Part shown: piece after piece, positions 41,482 through 46,762 of the stretch | Position numbering within the stretch: the first letter of the stretch is position 1 | Layout of the letters: each line of letters opens with the position of its first letter | IMG/VR virus record: IMGVR_UViG_3300030103_003465 | Location: 1 to 46,762 of that record | Strand: one strand, 5' to 3' | Source: a virus | DNA length: 46,762 nt | The notes under the pieces: model-generated | Databases searched by the model: none | Seen by the model: only the letters and a program-made list of their open reading frames with translations | What the model was told of the DNA's origin: nothing | Translations under genes and position numbers: made by a program

Positions 41482-41753
41482 TGGACTTGCAAAAGATTGC
41501 GATAGCAGGAGCAGGAATATGTGCAGTCGGTTCTGCATGCGTGGTAGGTGGTAGTGCTGTGGTTGATAAAGTCACAGACGGACCTTCTAAAAGAAGAGAT
41601 GCAACTGTTGAGGCAATTGTTAGTGAACTTAAACCTTTTATCAAGGAGCAGATTCGATTGACTTTTCCTCCTTCAACTGGTGATGTGATAAGGTTGCAAC
41701 AACCTATCAATGATTACAGGAAAGAAGTAAATGGAACCAATCGAAAAAATTGA
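41481..41753 (+). CDS. membrane-anchored hypothetical protein (90 aa)
   Basis: ATG 41481 overlaps the preceding stop. An N-terminal small-residue helix (IAIAGAGICAVGSACVVGGS) precedes a soluble alpha domain. It overlaps the next gene by 23 nt. Confidence 0.55.
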   Translation: MDLQKIAIAGAGICAVGSACVVGGSAVVDKVTDGPSKRRDATVEAIVSELKPFIKEQIRLTFPPSTGDVIRLQQPINDYRKEVNGTNRKN

Positions 41754-42480
41754 TATACCACAAGTAATTGTTCCACAAATTGATGGAAGAAGTTGGATGT
41801 ATCAAATTCCTGCTATTCCAAATAACGACCCACCTGTAACTATACAGTTGGGTTTTCCTATTGTTGAATTACCTGGTTGTGTAGAGGCACACCCAGACAA
41901 TAAAATAGGATCAAATAATTTACCCCTCGATAGAAACTTAGTAAATGATGATCCAAATGGTGTAACTATATTATGTCCGAATGGTGAGTATCCATCATAT
42001 AATGCACTCAATTATGAACCAGAACAAATAATTCCTACAACAGCAGCTCCACCTCCACCCGTTGCACCACCTGCACCAGAGATTCCAAACACGGGTGATA
42101 TTGTTTCTACTAAAAAAGAAACGGAGTGTCCTGCACCTAATCAACCACGTATTGGTGATGTGGCACAAAATCAAAAAGAAAAAGTCTCTGGGTATGAACT
42201 CAGAGACGGTATTTGTGTTATTTTATATGAAGATATCGGTATAGTCGAACAGTATTTACCCTCCGCACAGGTTGTTGCCACCACGGGTGGTATCGCAGTT
42301 GTTGCGACTACATCTGCCTTGCTTGCAAAACCTTTAGCTGATCTACTTCTTAAGGTAATAAAACCAGTTGTAAAAAAAGTAATTGCGAAAGTACAGAAGA
42401 TATTGGGAAAAGAACAAAGGAGACCTACTCGTTCTGAGATTCAGACGAAGAATTATCGTCAACAGAAGGGTTTGGAGTAA
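41731..42480 (+). CDS. proline-rich protein with hydrophobic C-terminal region (249 aa)
   Basis: It has a beta-rich N-terminus (IPQVIVPQIDGRSWMYQIP), a Cys at ELPGC, and a Pro-rich linker at about 105-115 (AAPPPPVAPPAP). The C-terminal part is Ala/Thr-rich and hydrophobic (VVATTGGIAVVATTSALL), followed by basic helices. The last 56 nt overlap the end of a convergent minus-strand gene. Conserved in cyanophages as I recall, with unknown function, possibly structural. Confidence 0.6.
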   Translation: MEPIEKIDIPQVIVPQIDGRSWMYQIPAIPNNDPPVTIQLGFPIVELPGCVEAHPDNKIGSNNLPLDRNLVNDDPNGVTILCPNGEYPSYNALNYEPEQIIPTTAAPPPPVAPPAPEIPNTGDIVSTKKETECPAPNQPRIGDVAQNQKEKVSGYELRDGICVILYEDIGIVEQYLPSAQVVATTGGIAVVATTSALLAKPLADLLLKVIKPVVKKVIAKVQKILGKEQRRPTRSEIQTKNYRQQKGLE

Positions 42481-43285
42481 GTTGATGACTATGTGGTCCT
42501 ACTGTACCTGGTGGATTTGTTAATACTACGTCAGCACATACACTATAGTATGGTGACTTTGGATGGAACATAATTCCTGCCTTCATCAATTCACCACAAT
42601 TTTTTAATCTTGCAATCTCAAAATCTAATCTCTTATTTGCCGTAATTTGTTGCTGTAATGCAATTTGTGTATCTGCTGCCTCTTTACATTGTGCCTGTAA
42701 CTCTTCATCAAGTGGTTTTGACCAAGTGGCAGAGAGACCTAGTGATAGTGTATAATTATCTTTTTGATTTGTTCGAGTAGGGATCTCATATAATATTTGA
42801 CCAGGATTGTCTGGTATATTATCATCATCGTTGTCTGCGTTGTTATATACTGGATCGTTAAATATTGCTTCGAATGGTTTTTTATATGACACACTACCAT
42901 TTGCATATGGTGTGATGTTCATTGTAGGTCCTTGACACTGTATGCCACCACCATAAGTATTAGTAATGTATGGACCTTGCAATACTTGAATTGCCTGGTT
43001 GGTCACTGAGCCCGAACTATTCGCAATCGGATTTGCAGTTGCACTTACACCTCCTACATCTGTAGCGTATGAGGGAAAGCATGTAGCAGTAGATAATATT
43101 AAGGTACTTGCTAATTTGAAAACTGACTGGTTGTGTTTGTGACACTTTGTATTTCTGTGGTGCGTTGTATTATTGTTTGCGTCTTGAGTCCTGGTCCAGA
43201 ATAACTTTCTGTAAATTGGAAACTTCCTACTCCGTTTGTTGAGAGTGTGAAGTTCGGTTTTGTATTTAGATCTAACCCAGTCCAT
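42425..43285 (-). CDS. exported protein, start uncertain (up to 286 aa)
   Basis: From about residue 55 the frame has a signal-like segment (VFKLASTLILSTATCFPSYA-TD) and then a mature domain with VGGVSATANPIANSSGSVTN and a Cys-containing C-terminal half (AQCKEAADTQIALQQQ, LKNCGELMKAG). No ATG, GTG or TTG precedes the signal segment in frame after 43285. Starting at 43285 would give 50 basic residues that overlap the upstream gene by 175 nt. I recall relatives in cyanophages and marine cyanobacteria, with unknown function. Confidence 0.55.
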   Translation of the reverse strand: MDWVRSKYKTELHTLNKRSRKFPIYRKLFWTRTQDANNNTTHHRNTKCHKHNQSVFKLASTLILSTATCFPSYATDVGGVSATANPIANSSGSVTNQAIQVLQGPYITNTYGGGIQCQGPTMNITPYANGSVSYKKPFEAIFNDPVYNNADNDDDNIPDNPGQILYEIPTRTNQKDNYTLSLGLSATWSKPLDEELQAQCKEAADTQIALQQQITANKRLDFEIARLKNCGELMKAGIMFHPKSPYYSVCADVVLTNPPGTVGPHSHQLTPNPSVDDNSSSESQNE

Positions 43286-43557
43286 GTAGATGTCACTCCT
43301 TCAATCGTATTTTCAGTGGTTATATTTGCTGTGGGTGATATTGATGTTCCATCCATCTGTACATTGGTACCAGTAATAACGTACTGATACCCTGTATCAT
43401 AGTTCATCGAATTTATGGTCTCCGTCACCGTACTCGTAGTTTCGGTGGTTGAAGTCATCGCGCCTTGGGTAAAATTAGGTACCACAGGCACAGCCGTCGC
43501 AGTCTTTGCATTCGCAAGGACAAACGTGACCACAGACAGAGCAATTATCTTTTTCAT
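43111..43557 (-). CDS. secreted Ser/Thr-rich protein (148 aa)
   Basis: A clear signal peptide is present (MKKIIALSVVTFVLANAKTA, cleavage near ATA-VPVV). The mature part is beta-rich with TxTxT repeats (TSTTETTSTVTETIN, IEGVTSTWTGLDLN, GPGLKTQTIIQRTTEI). It looks like an exported or surface-associated protein. It forms a minus-strand group with its neighbours and has no membrane helix after the signal. Confidence 0.65.
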   Translation of the reverse strand: MKKIIALSVVTFVLANAKTATAVPVVPNFTQGAMTSTTETTSTVTETINSMNYDTGYQYVITGTNVQMDGTSISPTANITTENTIEGVTSTWTGLDLNTKPNFTLSTNGVGSFQFTESYSGPGLKTQTIIQRTTEIQSVTNTTSQFSN

Positions 43558-43591
43558 TAGACATTATAGCACATTTAGAATAAGTTTACAA

Positions 43592-44104
43592 CTAATTAAC
43601 GGTAATTTCAGTTACGAATTGACCAACAGCATCAGTACCAGCGCCGCCAGCTGTTACTGTCATCACACCTGCTGATGTGATTGTACCTGCGAGTGTTCCT
43701 GCAACACCGCCACTTTGTGTGGTAACATTACCGAATGCTGGCATATCAGCAACCACACCTGCGGTTACGTCTACACCTGTTCCGATTGGAGCAATGGCAT
43801 CTCCATATGTGAATGTTTCACTGAAGCTATATGCAGAGCCTGTAGTATTAATTTCATAATCAGTTTGTTTCATGGTCGCAGCTGCTGTTGCTGATCCTGG
43901 TGCGGTTAACCCACCAAAGTCTGCTGAATCAGCAACTTTTATATTTGTGCCACTTGAACTATAAGATGATCCAAGACGAGTCGAAACAGTCGCAGCACCA
44001 TCCACTGATAACGATGTGCTCGTCGTCAGTCTATGCAACAAATCTGCTCTGGCAGAAAATGGTGCAGTCATCAAAAGCATAACGATAGGTAAAAATTTTT
44101 TCAT
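43592..44104 (-). CDS. secreted Gly/Ala/Thr-rich protein (170 aa)
   Basis: The start is taken at the second Met (MKKFLPIVMLLMTAPFSARA-D), giving a normal signal peptide. The mature protein is low-complexity and beta-rich (SLSVDGAATVSTRLGSSYS, GGVAGTLAGTITSAGV), resembling small surface or fibre-like proteins. It is the first gene of the minus-strand group and has a CTAAATA box 25 nt upstream. Confidence 0.65.
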   Translation of the reverse strand: MKKFLPIVMLLMTAPFSARADLLHRLTTSTSLSVDGAATVSTRLGSSYSSSGTNIKVADSADFGGLTAPGSATAAATMKQTDYEINTTGSAYSFSETFTYGDAIAPIGTGVDVTAGVVADMPAFGNVTTQSGGVAGTLAGTITSAGVMTVTAGGAGTDAVGQFVTEITVN

Positions 44105-44128
44105 GCCTTGAGACAATATATCTACCGC

Positions 44129-44135
44129 TATTTAG
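44129..44135 (-). promoter_or_regulatory. late-type promoter box CTAAATA (minus strand)
   Basis: It lies about 25 nt before the start of the secreted protein gene at 44104. With the plus-strand TATAAATA at 44150 it makes a divergent promoter pair. Confidence 0.45.
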
Positions 44136-44149
44136 GTATAAAAAAATTG

Positions 44150-44157
44150 TATAAATA
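44150..44157 (+). promoter_or_regulatory. late-type promoter box TATAAATA
   Basis: This exact late octamer lies 31 nt before ATG 44189. Confidence 0.5.
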
Positions 44158-44188
44158 AACGCAGAATAACATTAATTAATTAATTATT

Positions 44189-44458
44189 ATGTCAGAACAA
44201 CAGGACCATTTAACAAATCTTCTGAAGCAAAGACAGGATTTGATAGATGAGATAAATGGATTGCAGAATCAGGCAGCATCTAAGAGAGAATTACTTTTAA
44301 GAGCATCAGGAGCAATCGAATACTTACAACAAATCGGAGTAACACTTCCAGAAGAAGAGGCAGCAGCAGAAGGAGAACCAGAAGCACCAGCACCAGCAAT
44401 AGAGGGTGAGGTTGTAAACGCAGAGGGTGATATACCTGCACCTACACCAGAGGGTTGA
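44189..44458 (+). CDS. coiled-coil protein with acidic Ala/Pro-rich tail (89 aa)
   Basis: The first 50 residues form heptads (LTNLLKQRQDLIDEINGLQN... LLLRASGAIEYLQQIGV), then an acidic Glu/Ala/Pro tail. Similar small proteins occur in cyanophages and may be structural or chaperone-like. Its last codons are used by the -35 box of the next transcript. Confidence 0.6.
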   Translation: MSEQQDHLTNLLKQRQDLIDEINGLQNQAASKRELLLRASGAIEYLQQIGVTLPEEEAAAEGEPEAPAPAIEGEVVNAEGDIPAPTPEG

Positions 44459-44482
44459 CAAACATTTTTATAGTGCTATACT
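44455..44482 (+). promoter_or_regulatory. sigma70 promoter for the talC leader RNA (TTGACA-N16-TATACT)
   Basis: The perfect -35 overlaps the stop of the coiled-coil gene. The -10 is TATACT. Transcription would start near 44489 and run through a long noncoding region. Confidence 0.65.
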
Positions 44483-44488
44483 ATATTT

Positions 44489-44746
44489 GTAAGGGAAGGA
44501 CGCTTCTCTTGCAGGGAGTGACTGAATAAACTTACTGGCATATAGCTAGTTAAGGTGATGAGATACAGGTGGTGCTGCTACTCGCAAGAGTAGAATCGAC
44601 TTACCAGTCGGATCTCAGGCAGAGACGTTTTTCTAACTGTAGAAATGCCCGTCTCTTGTTGGTACACAGGAACCCAACCTCCCACCCCTATACACCTTAG
44701 ACCTAAGATGCAACTCATAAGAGTCGGGCAGATGGTCTTTTTTTTA
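44489..44746 (+). ncRNA. candidate structured RNA (about 255 nt) upstream of talC
   Basis: This stretch of more than 300 nt between genes holds consecutive stems. They are 44501-44507/44514-44520 (with G-U pairs), 44531-44539/44545-44554 (bulged), and an outer GAGAT 44560-44564 / ATCTC 44612-44616 enclosing two hairpins (44578-44593 with a GCAA tetraloop; 44597-44610). AGAGACG 44621-44627 / CGTCTCT 44650-44656 encloses TTTCTA-ACTG-TAGAAA. GTTGG/CCAAC is at 44658-44678. AGACC 44699-44703 / GGTCT 44734-44738 is followed by a T run. It could be an independent ncRNA or a regulatory leader. I match it to no named RNA family. Confidence 0.55.
44699..44746 (+). terminator. terminator-like element before talC
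   Basis: AGACC/GGTCT stem with an internal ACTC-ATAA-GAGT hairpin and a following run of eight or nine T. It lies about 30 nt before the talC ATG, so it could end the RNA or act as an attenuator. Confidence 0.5.
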
Positions 44747-44776
44747 TTATTAGCAAAAATGCATCTTCCAGAAGTT

Positions 44777-45439
44777 ATGAAAATTTTTCTAGACACTGCC
44801 GACACTGATATAATACGAAAGTATTACGGAACAGGTTTAATTGATGGTGTCACAACAAATCCCACATTAATAATGAGAAGTGGTAGAGATCCAGAGGATG
44901 TCTATAAAGAATTAGAAGATATTGGTTTAAGAGATATTAGCATGGAAGTCGTTGGTGATTCCAATCAAATGATCGAAGAAGGAATTAGATTAGCAACAAA
45001 GTTTGCTAAATCTGCAACAATTAAAGTTCCTTGCACACCTGATGGATTACTTGCATGTGCAGAGTTATCATGTAAAAACTTAATTAGAGTAAATGTAACT
45101 CTTATCTTTGATGTGGCACAAGCAATATTAGCAGCAAAAGCAGGAGCAGCATACATTTCACCATTTGTTGGAAGACTTGATGATAATTCGATTGCAGGAT
45201 TAGAACTCATTAAAAATATAGATGATGTTTTCAGAGTTCAATGTGTTCATAGAACAAAGATATTATCAGCATCAATTAGATATGTGAATAGTGTATCTCA
45301 ATCATTTGCAAATGGTGCTAACATTGTCACTATGCCACCATCAGTATTTGAGAAGATGTATAATCATGTATTGACAGATAAAGGATTGGAAATATTTGAT
45401 GAAGATTGGAAGAAAACACAAGATCTTATTAACAAATGA
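44777..45439 (+). CDS. talC: transaldolase (TalC type)
   Basis: The product has 220 residues from ATG 44777 (MKIFLDTADTDIIRKY), the usual start of this family. Signatures are DGVTTNPTLI, the Schiff-base Lys in ATIKVPCTPDG and AAYISPFVGRLDD. TalC moves a dihydroxyacetone unit between sugar phosphates in the pentose phosphate pathway. In cyanophages it is thought to boost NADPH and ribose for dNTPs. It probably shares a transcript with, or is regulated by, the structured region upstream. Confidence 0.95.
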   Translation: MKIFLDTADTDIIRKYYGTGLIDGVTTNPTLIMRSGRDPEDVYKELEDIGLRDISMEVVGDSNQMIEEGIRLATKFAKSATIKVPCTPDGLLACAELSCKNLIRVNVTLIFDVAQAILAAKAGAAYISPFVGRLDDNSIAGLELIKNIDDVFRVQCVHRTKILSASIRYVNSVSQSFANGANIVTMPPSVFEKMYNHVLTDKGLEIFDEDWKKTQDLINK

Positions 45440-45783
45440 TTAAATACGTATTACCTTTACTGCTATCATCAACAATGATGGGTGCTAGTGCAGATACTTT
45501 TATTAATTTTGAGGCGAATGGAGTTTATCCAAAAGGAAAATATGCTCTTGGAACTTTAGAACTTCAGTATGGTTATAAGACTGGTGATAATAAAAAGAGT
45601 TGGTATATCTCTGCAGGTCCTGTTGCAACAGACACAGCATTTACTGATGAATTAGAATATTCATTTGGTGGATTCCTTGGAGGATCATATCGATTTGATA
45701 ATAAAACTGGTGTATATGGTGAAATATTTGCAGATACTGAAGAAACAGTGGTTGGTAAAACTGGATTCACATACACGTTCTGA
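45436..45783 (+). CDS. small outer-membrane-like beta-barrel protein, copy 1 (115 aa)
   Basis: It has a signal peptide (YVLPLLLSSTMMGASA-DT) and alternating beta strands (FINFEANGVYPKGKYALGTL, SWYISAGPVATDTAF, GGFLGGSYRFD). It ends in aromatic residues (FTYTF), like outer-membrane barrel proteins. It is coupled to talC by an ATGA. It resembles the protein at 45954 in size, order of segments (GxYPxGxY, WYxSxGP, GGS) and ending. Confidence 0.65.
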   Translation: MIKYVLPLLLSSTMMGASADTFINFEANGVYPKGKYALGTLELQYGYKTGDNKKSWYISAGPVATDTAFTDELEYSFGGFLGGSYRFDNKTGVYGEIFADTEETVVGKTGFTYTF

Positions 45784-45803
45784 AATGCTAATAAATGTAT
45801 CGC

Positions 45804-45832
45804 TTGACAAGAATATAAAGAAAGTGTATAAT
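45804..45832 (+). promoter_or_regulatory. perfect sigma70 consensus promoter (TTGACA-N17-TATAAT)
   Basis: Both hexamers are exact with 17-nt spacing. The -10 merges into a late-type AATAAATA (45830-45837), forming TATAATAAATA as at 38559. Transcription would start near 45839. Confidence 0.75.
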
Positions 45833-45838
45833 AAATAC

Positions 45839-45928
45839 CATTACATATAACAAAGGCCCGAAAGATCGTCCCCTGCGTAGAATGTAAAATTCTTTGTCGA
45901 AAGAATTTCCATCCGCAGGTTTTTTTTA
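45839..45928 (+). ncRNA. candidate small RNA or attenuator leader (about 90 nt)
   Basis: It runs from the perfect promoter to a strong intrinsic terminator. It holds no start codon with a plausible reading frame. The only long structure is the bipartite terminator stem. The next gene starts 26 nt after the terminator, so it may be a leader controlling that gene. Confidence 0.55.
45872..45927 (+). terminator. bipartite intrinsic terminator
   Basis: CCTGCG (45872-45877) pairs with CGCAGG (45914-45919) and encloses a perfect 9-bp hairpin AAATTCTTT-GTCG-AAAGAATTT (45887-45908), followed by eight T. Confidence 0.8.
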
Positions 45929-45953
45929 CGCTTGCGAGATAATTATAAATTAA

Positions 45954-46313
45954 ATGTCTATTAAATCTACAATCGCAGCAGTAGCTGCAACCCCACTTCT
46001 AATCTCTGGTGCTGCCTTTGCAGGTCCATACGTTAATTTAGAAGCAACTGGTTCTTATCCTGATGGTGCTTATTCCTCTGGTGGTCTTGAGGCACAAATC
46101 GGATACGAAGGTGCAACTGAAGGTGGAATTGGATGGTATGCATCTGTAGGTCCTAAAGTGACTCATACAGAAGTTGCTGACGAGTTCGGTGATGTGGAAA
46201 TCGCAGGATACCTAGGTGGATCATATGATAAGTTCTATGGTGAAATCTATGGAGTAACTAATGATGATGAAGTTGACTTTGCTGGAAAAATCGGAGCACG
46301 TTTCAAGTTCTAA
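45954..46313 (+). CDS. small outer-membrane-like beta-barrel protein, copy 2 (119 aa)
   Basis: It has a signal peptide (TIAAVAATPLLISGAAFA-GP) and strands that parallel copy 1: GSYPDGAYSSGGLEAQIGYE, GWYASVGPKVTHTEV, GYLGGSYDKFYGEIYG. It ends GARFKF with a terminal Phe. Both copies probably insert in or cross the host outer membrane, or coat the virion. It is followed by a strong terminator. Confidence 0.65.
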   Translation: MSIKSTIAAVAATPLLISGAAFAGPYVNLEATGSYPDGAYSSGGLEAQIGYEGATEGGIGWYASVGPKVTHTEVADEFGDVEIAGYLGGSYDKFYGEIYGVTNDDEVDFAGKIGARFKF

Positions 46314-46337
46314 ATATCTTTAGTTCGAGATGGATCA

Positions 46338-46366
46338 GACCTCTGCATTGCAGGGGTCTTTTTTTT
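46338..46366 (+). terminator. rho-independent terminator
   Basis: A 9-bp GACCTCTGC/GCAGGGGTC stem with one G-U pair and an ATT loop, followed by eight T, lies 25 nt after the second barrel-like gene. Confidence 0.9.
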
Positions 46367-46382
46367 CTGTTATCATAATTAT

Positions 46383-46762
46383 ATGAAAAGATTTATTTTA
46401 ACACTAATTGTTTTTGCATGTGCTGTCACATCAGCTGTGGCAAAGAAAAATTCTGACTCCAAAAGTATTAATTTTATAATTACTACTGAACCTAGTGCAT
46501 TAAATTGCATGGCATCTCAAAGGTGTAAAGATGGAGTCAAGACAATCAACGATATCTCTGATATTTCTAGCACTTATCCCGATAGTAATTTTGATAACAT
46601 TGCTGATGAATTCAACAGAATGCTTGATGCCCTTGATCGGATCGGAGTTAAAGTGTTTTTAGGTGATAAAAAATATTTTCCTACACAATATCGTGGTATA
46701 TACAGCACAAAAAGAAATACTTTTTATTTAAATAAAGGATATATGAGTAATCCAAACTCCCT
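46383..46762 (+). CDS. exported protein, 3' truncated by the window end
   Basis: ATG 46383 opens a frame to the last base. The product has a signal peptide (MKRFILTLIVFACAVTSAVA-KK), then TTEPSALNCMASQRCKDG with paired Cys, and a partly helical domain (NIADEFNRMLDALDRIGVKVF). The catalytic or binding part, if any, lies outside the window, so function is open. Confidence 0.65.
   Translation, partial: MKRFILTLIVFACAVTSAVAKKNSDSKSINFIITTEPSALNCMASQRCKDGVKTINDISDISSTYPDSNFDNIADEFNRMLDALDRIGVKVFLGDKKYFPTQYRGIYSTKRNTFYLNKGYMSNPNS

Noticed and set aside
44459-44776. tRNA gene or glutamine riboswitch in the talC leader
   Set aside because: No TTCGA-type arm, no CCA-bearing cloverleaf, and the glnA-type core sequence is not present. 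Only a short GGACGC resemblance was seen.
44645-44776. N-terminal extension of transaldolase starting at 44645
   Set aside because: It is open in frame, but the extension reads through the structured RNA and terminator. TalC proteins begin at MKIFLDTAD.
1-46762. CRISPR arrays, psbA/psbD, hli or plastocyanin genes
   Set aside because: No spaced repeats of CRISPR size and no diagnostic motifs (for example ExxNGRxAM for Hli) were found in any frame I read. Absence is for this window only.

Overview
This window is a contiguous piece of a T4-like marine cyanophage genome (Myoviridae-type). The evidence is the T4 replication set (end of gp46, gp45 clamp, gp44/gp62 clamp loader, RegA, gp43 polymerase, UvsX, gp41 helicase, gp61 primase, NrdA/NrdB) interleaved with host-type metabolic genes typical of phages of Prochlorococcus and Synechococcus: cobS-like AAA+ ATPase, speD, pyrE, purM, hsp20, mazG, a pebS-type bilin reductase, ndhI, talC and a PsbN-like protein. 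The DNA is visibly AT-rich, which fits a Prochlorococcus-type host, but no host is proven. Nearly all genes are on the + strand, packed with ATGA or one-base overlaps. Only three exported-protein genes (42425-44104) are on the minus strand.

Layout. 1-5305: end of gp46, a 2OG-Fe(II) oxygenase, a zinc-peptidase/VWA protein (CobT-like), a head-targeted basic protein and CobS. 5333-14106: clamp, clamp loader, nucleotidyltransferase, speD, DUF4385, pyrE, PsbN-like, Dam methylase, gp62 and RegA, with many tiny membrane proteins between them. 14180-22467: CX3C microprotein, Hsp20, PurM, DNA polymerase, UvsX, an inserted HNH endonuclease, helicase and MazG. 22492-30652: a possible packaged or structural block with two nuclease-like proteins of unknown function, a nucleotidyltransferase with a capsid-targeting leader, large lysine-rich proteins and an Ig-like decoration-type protein. 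30645-36579: coiled-coil membrane protein, primase, ribonucleotide reductase and a GIY-YIG protein. 36601-42480: holin-like and membrane proteins, bilin reductase, NdhI and an SNase. 42425-46762: secreted minus-strand proteins, a structured RNA region, transaldolase, a second small RNA candidate, paired small outer-membrane-like proteins and a truncated exported protein.

Functionally the window combines DNA replication and recombination with nucleotide supply (RNR, PurM, PyrE, MazG, TalC feeding the pentose phosphate pathway) and redirected host electron flow or pigment chemistry (NdhI, bilin reductase, PsbN-like). Two promoter classes are visible. Host sigma70-type sites include two with perfect TTGACA-17-TATAAT spacing. 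T4-late-like TATAAATA, AATAAATA or CTAAATA boxes lie about 20-40 nt upstream of several starts.

The most unusual items are an HNH gene flanked by a 16-bp exact repeat that preserves both neighbouring reading frames, a structured RNA of about 250 nt with its own promoter and terminator ahead of talC, capsid-targeting-like leaders on an enzyme and on a DUF3293-like protein, and a pair of large uncharacterised proteins sharing a restriction-nuclease-like signature. Functional calls come from reading motifs and recalling families. No database search was run.
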